Shown one piece after another: positions 6,729 through 10,350 of a stretch of 10,350 nt of DNA. The notes beneath the pieces are model-generated. The model saw only the letters and a list, made by a program, of their open reading frames with translations, was not told the DNA's origin and did no database searches. The stretch lies in contig CAZVVA010000138.1 in NCBI GenBank assembly GCA_964630455.1, forward strand, positions 1 to 10,350, written 5' to 3'. A program made the position numbers and the translations under genes. The number at the start of each line of letters is the position of its first letter. The stretch's first letter is position 1. Origin of the DNA: JAUWMI01 sp964630455. GTDB taxonomy: Bacteria; Sumerlaeota; Sumerlaeia; MWCT01; JAUWMI01.

Positions 6729-8063
6729 ATGAAGAAACTCTTTTATTTTTGGGGATGTCAAATACCGGCCCGGCTACCTTTCCTTGAAAAATCAATCCGC
6801 CTCATGATGCGACAGCTGGGCCAGGCAGTAGAAGATTTGCCCGGCTTTACCTGTTGTCCCGAACGCACCTTGCTCAAAAGTCTCGGCAGTGACGTCTGGG
6901 AACTCACCGCATTGCGCAACCTGGCCAATGCCGAACGAGCAGACCCTGAGGCTATATTGATTACGCCCTGCAATGGCTGCTCTTCTACGCTGAAGACCGT
7001 GGCGATTGAGCTGAAAAACAATCCCGCCAGACACGAGGCGTTTAATAACCGCCTGCGCGGGGTGAAATTGACCTACCGGGGATCCGCCCGCATAGTACAT
7101 CTGGTCGAATTTCTTCACGACCACGTGACTACGGCAAAACTTGGCGAGCACGTATCGCAGCCACTGGTTGGGATGCGGATTGCCGTGCACCCGGGGTGCC
7201 ACTTCAGCAGCCCAAGCCATGCAGTCTATTTTGACAATCCACTTCGTCCACAGAAGTTTGATGCAGTCATTGAGGCGCTCGGCGCTGAAGTGGTGGATTA
7301 CCCGTTGAAGGATCTCTGTTGCGGCCAGGATCTGGCCAACACTGGCCATCCTGACGATGCCATCGCCCTCATGCGGACAAAGGTGCTGGATCTGCAAAAG
7401 GGTGAAGTTGATGCGCTGGTAGTCTGTTGCCCCGCGTGTTTCATTCAGTTCGACCACAAGCAATACTTGCTGAAAAAACAGGGCGAGGATCTAAGCATGC
7501 CGGTCTTTTTTGTTTCCGAGCTCATTGCCTTGGCTGCTGGTGCGTCGCCTGACGACATTGGCTTGTCGCAACACCGCATGGATTGCAAGCCGTTTATCAA
7601 AAAGTGGCACGATCACCTTGCACAGCGCCAGGCTGCCGCAGAGGTGTTGGACCTTGGACTGACTCTGACATGCCTGAGCTGCCAGGCATGTGTCAACGAT
7701 TGCCCAACTTGTCTCATCAACGACAAGTTCGATCCTCCGGCCATCATGACGAAGCTCCTGCAAGGCAAACTGGACGAGGTGCTTGAGGAGGGGCTCTTCT
7801 GGTTGTGCATGCAGTGCCATACATGCACGGAGATGTGTCCCCAGCGATTCGGCATGGAGACGGTGTTCACCGCATTGCGCGAGATCGCCGTGAGCCGGGG
7901 CATAATGCCAAAAGGGACAAAAATGGGGTTCGAGGCGTTTGAGAAGAGCGGCATGCTGGGCGATCCGGCAGCGGAAAAGCAACGCAAGAAGCTGGGTCTT
8001 GATCCGCTTCCCAAGAGCGGATACGAAGAACTCATGAAACTCCTGAAGCGAGAGAAATCCTGA
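6729..8063 (+). CDS. Fused HdrB-HdrC-like heterodisulfide reductase/electron-transfer protein
   Basis: The 444-residue protein joins an HdrB-type part and an HdrC-type part. Two CCG (cysteine-rich) domains come first. Domain 1 has C10, C42-C43, C81 and C84; domain 2 has C157, C197-C198, C234 and C237. This follows the CX31-39-CC-X35-37-CXXC pattern that in HdrB holds non-cubane [4Fe-4S] clusters. A C-terminal ferredoxin-like part follows, with two CxxCxxCxxxCP motifs (C315/318/321/325 and C360/363/366/370) for two [4Fe-4S] clusters. No membrane segment is seen, so it should be cytoplasmic. HdrBC units reduce disulfides or pass electrons; the real substrate here is unknown. Related CCG proteins also occur in lactate, glycerol-3-phosphate and fumarate enzymes. 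The start at ATG 6729 gives the family-typical MKKLFYFWGC. The stop overlaps the next ATG (TGATG), tying it to the glutamate synthase genes. Domain 1 has CCPE where CCG is usual. Confidence 0.85.
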   Translation: MKKLFYFWGCQIPARLPFLEKSIRLMMRQLGQAVEDLPGFTCCPERTLLKSLGSDVWELTALRNLANAERADPEAILITPCNGCSSTLKTVAIELKNNPARHEAFNNRLRGVKLTYRGSARIVHLVEFLHDHVTTAKLGEHVSQPLVGMRIAVHPGCHFSSPSHAVYFDNPLRPQKFDAVIEALGAEVVDYPLKDLCCGQDLANTGHPDDAIALMRTKVLDLQKGEVDALVVCCPACFIQFDHKQYLLKKQGEDLSMPVFFVSELIALAAGASPDDIGLSQHRMDCKPFIKKWHDHLAQRQAAAEVLDLGLTLTCLSCQACVNDCPTCLINDKFDPPAIMTKLLQGKLDEVLEEGLFWLCMQCHTCTEMCPQRFGMETVFTALREIAVSRGIMPKGTKMGFEAFEKSGMLGDPAAEKQRKKLGLDPLPKSGYEELMKLLKREKS

Positions 8064-9202
8064 TGGTGAATCACAATTACCAGCATGAGAGTTCGGGCTG
8101 CGGCCTGGTCGGCATCATCAGCACTACAGGCAAGAAGATGAGCGGCGAGCAGGTGCTGCGCGCGGTGGCGATTCTTCACGAACGCGGCAACGGCCTGGGC
8201 GGCGGATTTGCCGCCTACGGAATCTATCCCAAATACCGGGATTTCTTCGCCTTTCATCTGCTTATGGACTCGGCTGAGAGCAAATCTGCAGTGGAAGCCT
8301 ACTTGCAGGAGCGCTTTCTCGTTGAGCACGGCGAGGAGATACCTACCCGCAACCCATCTGAACGCTATCCAAACTATTCGGGAGGCCGCAATCTGGAAGA
8401 GATCCTGCCTGAGATCATGCCGTCGCTGCTCTGGCGATATTTTTGCAAGCCAAAGCGCCCGGAGAATTCTACCGATGGTCTGACTGACGAGGACTATGTG
8501 GTGCAGGCCGTCATGCACATAAATGAAAATATTCATGGCGCGTTCGTGATCTCGAGCGGTCGCAACATGGGCGTCTTTAAGGGTGTCGGCTATCCTGAAG
8601 ACCTGGGGCATTTCTTCAAGCTCGAAGAGTATGAAGCCTACATCTGGACTGGCCATGCACGCTTCCCCACTAATTCGCAAGGGTGGTGGGGCGGAGCACA
8701 CCCGTTCACCCTGCTCGATTGGGCCGTGATTCACAACGGCGAGATTTCCTCCTACGGCATTAATAAGCGTTACCTGGAAATGTACGGCTACAAATGTACC
8801 CTGATGACTGATACCGAGGTGGTGACGTACATGCTGGATTTGCTGATCCGTAAACATGGCCTGCCAACGGAAGTAGCGTTGCGCGCAGTTGCTGCGCCCT
8901 TCTGGAAAGACGTTGACCGGATGCCCGCAGACGAGCGCAAGCTTCACGAGGCGCTCCGCATGGTCTACGGCAGTGCACTGCTCAATGGCCCATTTGCAAT
9001 CATTTTTACCCACTCGCGCGGCATGGTCGGCATGAACGATCGCATCAAACTGCGGCCACTCGTGGCTGCATGCAAAGGTGACATGGTATATATGAGCAGC
9101 GAGGAGTGTGGAATTCGCGAAATCTGCCCGAACCCCGAGCGCGTGTGGAATCCGCGTGCCGGGCACCCGGTTATTGCCCGGCTTGAGGATGGTGTCAAAT
9201 GA
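8063..9202 (+). CDS. Glutamate synthase, class II glutamine amidotransferase subunit (archaeal type)
   Basis: This subunit hydrolyses glutamine and passes ammonia to the synthase subunit. The 379-residue protein is a stand-alone Ntn-type amidotransferase domain, as in archaeal-type split glutamate synthases, close to that family's usual length. The likely nucleophile is Cys13 (CGLVGI), so a 12-residue N-terminal propeptide would have to be removed. Other conserved parts are RGNGLGGGFAAYGIYP (41-56), SSGRNMGVFKGVGYPED (164-180), TGHARFPTN (196-204), GGAHPF (210-215), HNGEISSYG (224-232), TDTEVV (249-254), KLRPLV (329-334) and SSEECGIR (345-352). It overlaps both neighbours by a few bases (TGATG before, ATGA after), so the three genes are probably translationally coupled. 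No strong ribosome binding site precedes its ATG, consistent with coupling. The similar MgsA subunit of N-methylglutamate synthase is the main alternative, but the ferredoxin-bearing partner favours glutamate synthase. Confidence 0.87.
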   Translation: MVNHNYQHESSGCGLVGIISTTGKKMSGEQVLRAVAILHERGNGLGGGFAAYGIYPKYRDFFAFHLLMDSAESKSAVEAYLQERFLVEHGEEIPTRNPSERYPNYSGGRNLEEILPEIMPSLLWRYFCKPKRPENSTDGLTDEDYVVQAVMHINENIHGAFVISSGRNMGVFKGVGYPEDLGHFFKLEEYEAYIWTGHARFPTNSQGWWGGAHPFTLLDWAVIHNGEISSYGINKRYLEMYGYKCTLMTDTEVVTYMLDLLIRKHGLPTEVALRAVAAPFWKDVDRMPADERKLHEALRMVYGSALLNGPFAIIFTHSRGMVGMNDRIKLRPLVAACKGDMVYMSSEECGIREICPNPERVWNPRAGHPVIARLEDGVK

Positions 9203-10350
9203 ATCAAAATAAACGTGGCCTTATACCACCAAAATTTAAACAGGTCATTAACCGCGAGCTCTGCCGCCGATGCAAACGCTGTATCCTGAGCTGCGGCTTT
9301 GAGGCCCTGAAATTCGAAAACGGTGTGATCGGCATCGCGGGAGAATGTGTGGCATGCCATCGTTGCGTTACCATGTGTCCCGAGGGAGCTATTACTATTC
9401 AGAAGCAGCCACTGGATTATCGCGATAATGAGTACTGGACCGTGGAGATTCGCGAAGAACTCTACCGCCAGAGCGAAAGTGGTGGCGTGATCCTGGCCAG
9501 CATGGGCAACGATAAACCCTTCAAAAGCTACTTTGATCATCTGGTCCTGGATGCCTGCCAGGTCACCAACCCCTCGATTGATCCCTTGCGCGAGCCTATG
9601 GAGCTGCGCACGTACCTGGGCCGCAAGCCGGAAAAAGTTACTGTGGAGAAAGACAAGAAGGGGAAATTCCAGCTGAAGGGCAAAATGCCGGCGAATCTTC
9701 TCCTTGAAACTCCGATTATCTTCGGCGGTATGTCGTACGGCTCAGTTTCGTTGAACACTCACAAGGCCCTGGCAATGGCAGCCAAGAATTGCGGCATCCT
9801 GATGAATACCGGCGAAGGCGGTCTGCATAAGGATCTCTATCCCTATACCGACAACATTATCGTCCAGTGTGCCTCGGGCCGCTTTGGCGTGAACGAAGAG
9901 TACCTCAAACGCGCTGCTATGATTGAGATCAAGATCGGTCAGGGCGCTAAGCCCGGTATTGGCGGCCACCTCCCCGGAGAAAAAGTTACCGCGCCAATTT
10001 CTGAAACCCGCATGATCCCCATCGGCACCGACGCGCTGTCTCCAGCACCGCATCACGACATCTATTCAATTGAAGATTTGCGCCAGCTCATCTTCTCGCT
10101 CAAAGAGGCAACTGAGTATAAAAAACCGGTCTGCGTGAAGATCAGTGCTGTGCATAACGTGGCAGCAATTGCAAGCGGCGTTGCGCGCGCAGGTGCGGAT
10201 GTGATCTGTATAGATGGATTCCGCGGCGGCACCGGCGCTACGCCCAAAATGGTACGCGACCACGTCGGCATACCCATTGAGCTGGCTATTGCAGCAGTGG
10301 ACGATCGGCTGCGCGAGGAAAACATTCGCCACCAGGTCTCCCTGATCGCA
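9199..10350 (+). CDS. gltB: Glutamate synthase, ferredoxin/FMN-binding synthase subunit (archaeal type), 3' end outside window
   Basis: This subunit uses reducing power to combine ammonia from the amidotransferase with 2-oxoglutarate, forming glutamate. The 384 residues in view are open to the window edge; family members are about 500 long. An N-terminal 2[4Fe-4S] ferredoxin domain has C22/25/28/32 and C50/53/56/60. The FMN-binding TIM-barrel follows, with MSYGSVS (178-184), NTGEGG (203-208), ASGRFGV (225-231), KIGQGAKPGIGGHLPGEKV (245-263), SPAPHHDIYSIEDL (281-294), VKIS (313-316) and DGFRGGTGATP (339-349). The [3Fe-4S] cysteines of the family would lie beyond the edge. The ATG at 9199 overlaps the previous stop (ATGA), with GAGG about 10 bases upstream. 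The separate GXGXG subunit of this enzyme type is not in the window and may follow. The fused ferredoxin suggests a cluster-mediated electron input. Confidence 0.9.
   Translation, partial: MNQNKRGLIPPKFKQVINRELCRRCKRCILSCGFEALKFENGVIGIAGECVACHRCVTMCPEGAITIQKQPLDYRDNEYWTVEIREELYRQSESGGVILASMGNDKPFKSYFDHLVLDACQVTNPSIDPLREPMELRTYLGRKPEKVTVEKDKKGKFQLKGKMPANLLLETPIIFGGMSYGSVSLNTHKALAMAAKNCGILMNTGEGGLHKDLYPYTDNIIVQCASGRFGVNEEYLKRAAMIEIKIGQGAKPGIGGHLPGEKVTAPISETRMIPIGTDALSPAPHHDIYSIEDLRQLIFSLKEATEYKKPVCVKISAVHNVAAIASGVARAGADVICIDGFRGGTGATPKMVRDHVGIPIELAIAAVDDRLREENIRHQVSLIA

Noticed and set aside
6792..7463. Minus-strand open frame of 223 codons opposite the HdrBC-like gene
   Set aside because: It is antisense to the first CCG domains, whose cysteine pattern proves the plus strand. 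No motif or family is recognisable.
7613..9166. A 517-codon open frame on the minus strand opposite the HdrBC-like and amidotransferase genes
   Set aside because: It lies fully antisense to two strongly conserved genes. Its translation is His/Ala/Arg-rich without recognisable domains, typical of a shadow frame in GC-rich coding DNA.
8965..9540. Minus-strand open frame of 191 codons opposite the gltA/gltB junction
   Set aside because: It spans the overlap of two well-supported plus-strand genes and shows no domain of its own.
8063..10350. N-methylglutamate synthase (MgsA/MgsC) instead of glutamate synthase
   Set aside because: The subunits are homologous, but the N-terminal 2[4Fe-4S] ferredoxin domain and the gene order fit the archaeal-type glutamate synthase better. 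No methylamine pathway genes are in view. It cannot be fully excluded.

Overview
This window reads as chromosomal DNA from a Gram-negative-type (two-membrane), probably anaerobic bacterium. The outer-membrane secretin and the pilM-N-O-P-Q block require two membranes. The iron-sulfur-rich HdrB/HdrC-type protein and the ferredoxin-containing, archaeal-type glutamate synthase point to anaerobic metabolism. A run of ten N bases (4386-4395) shows that this is a scaffolded draft sequence. I cannot name the phylum from the sequence alone.

Left half, minus strand (5559 down to 219): a type IV pilus alignment operon in the standard order pilM, pilN, pilO, pilP-like, pilQ. PilM is the cytoplasmic actin-like ATPase. 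PilN and PilO are bitopic inner-membrane coiled-coil proteins. The pilP-like protein is periplasmic and bridges to PilQ, the outer-membrane secretin pore. The operon ends at a clear intrinsic terminator (12-bp stem plus T-tract, 122-159). No pilin, PilB, PilC or PilT gene lies in the window. The assembly gap hides the first codons of pilN; the flanking bases allow the N-terminus (MI...INLLP-type) to be inferred. The pilP-like gene product carries a helical, TPR-like insertion ahead of its PilP-type C-terminal domain.

Middle (5560-6669): mostly non-coding, with one small hypothetical gene on the minus strand (5904-6302) flanked by two spacers of more than 300 bases. A sigma-54-type -24/-12 element (5695-5710, plus strand) has no obvious gene behind it.

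Right half, plus strand (6670 to the edge): a strong sigma-70-type promoter (6670-6697) starts a tight operon of three overlapping genes. The first encodes a fused HdrB-HdrC-like electron-transfer protein. The second is the class II glutamine amidotransferase subunit of an archaeal-type glutamate synthase. The third is its ferredoxin/FMN-binding synthase subunit, cut off by the window end. Stop-start overlaps (TGATG and ATGA) imply translational coupling. The simplest reading is that glutamine-derived ammonia goes from the amidotransferase to the FMN subunit to make glutamate, with the HdrBC-like protein as a candidate electron or thiol partner. That partnership is the most unusual point of the window and is inferred only from linkage.
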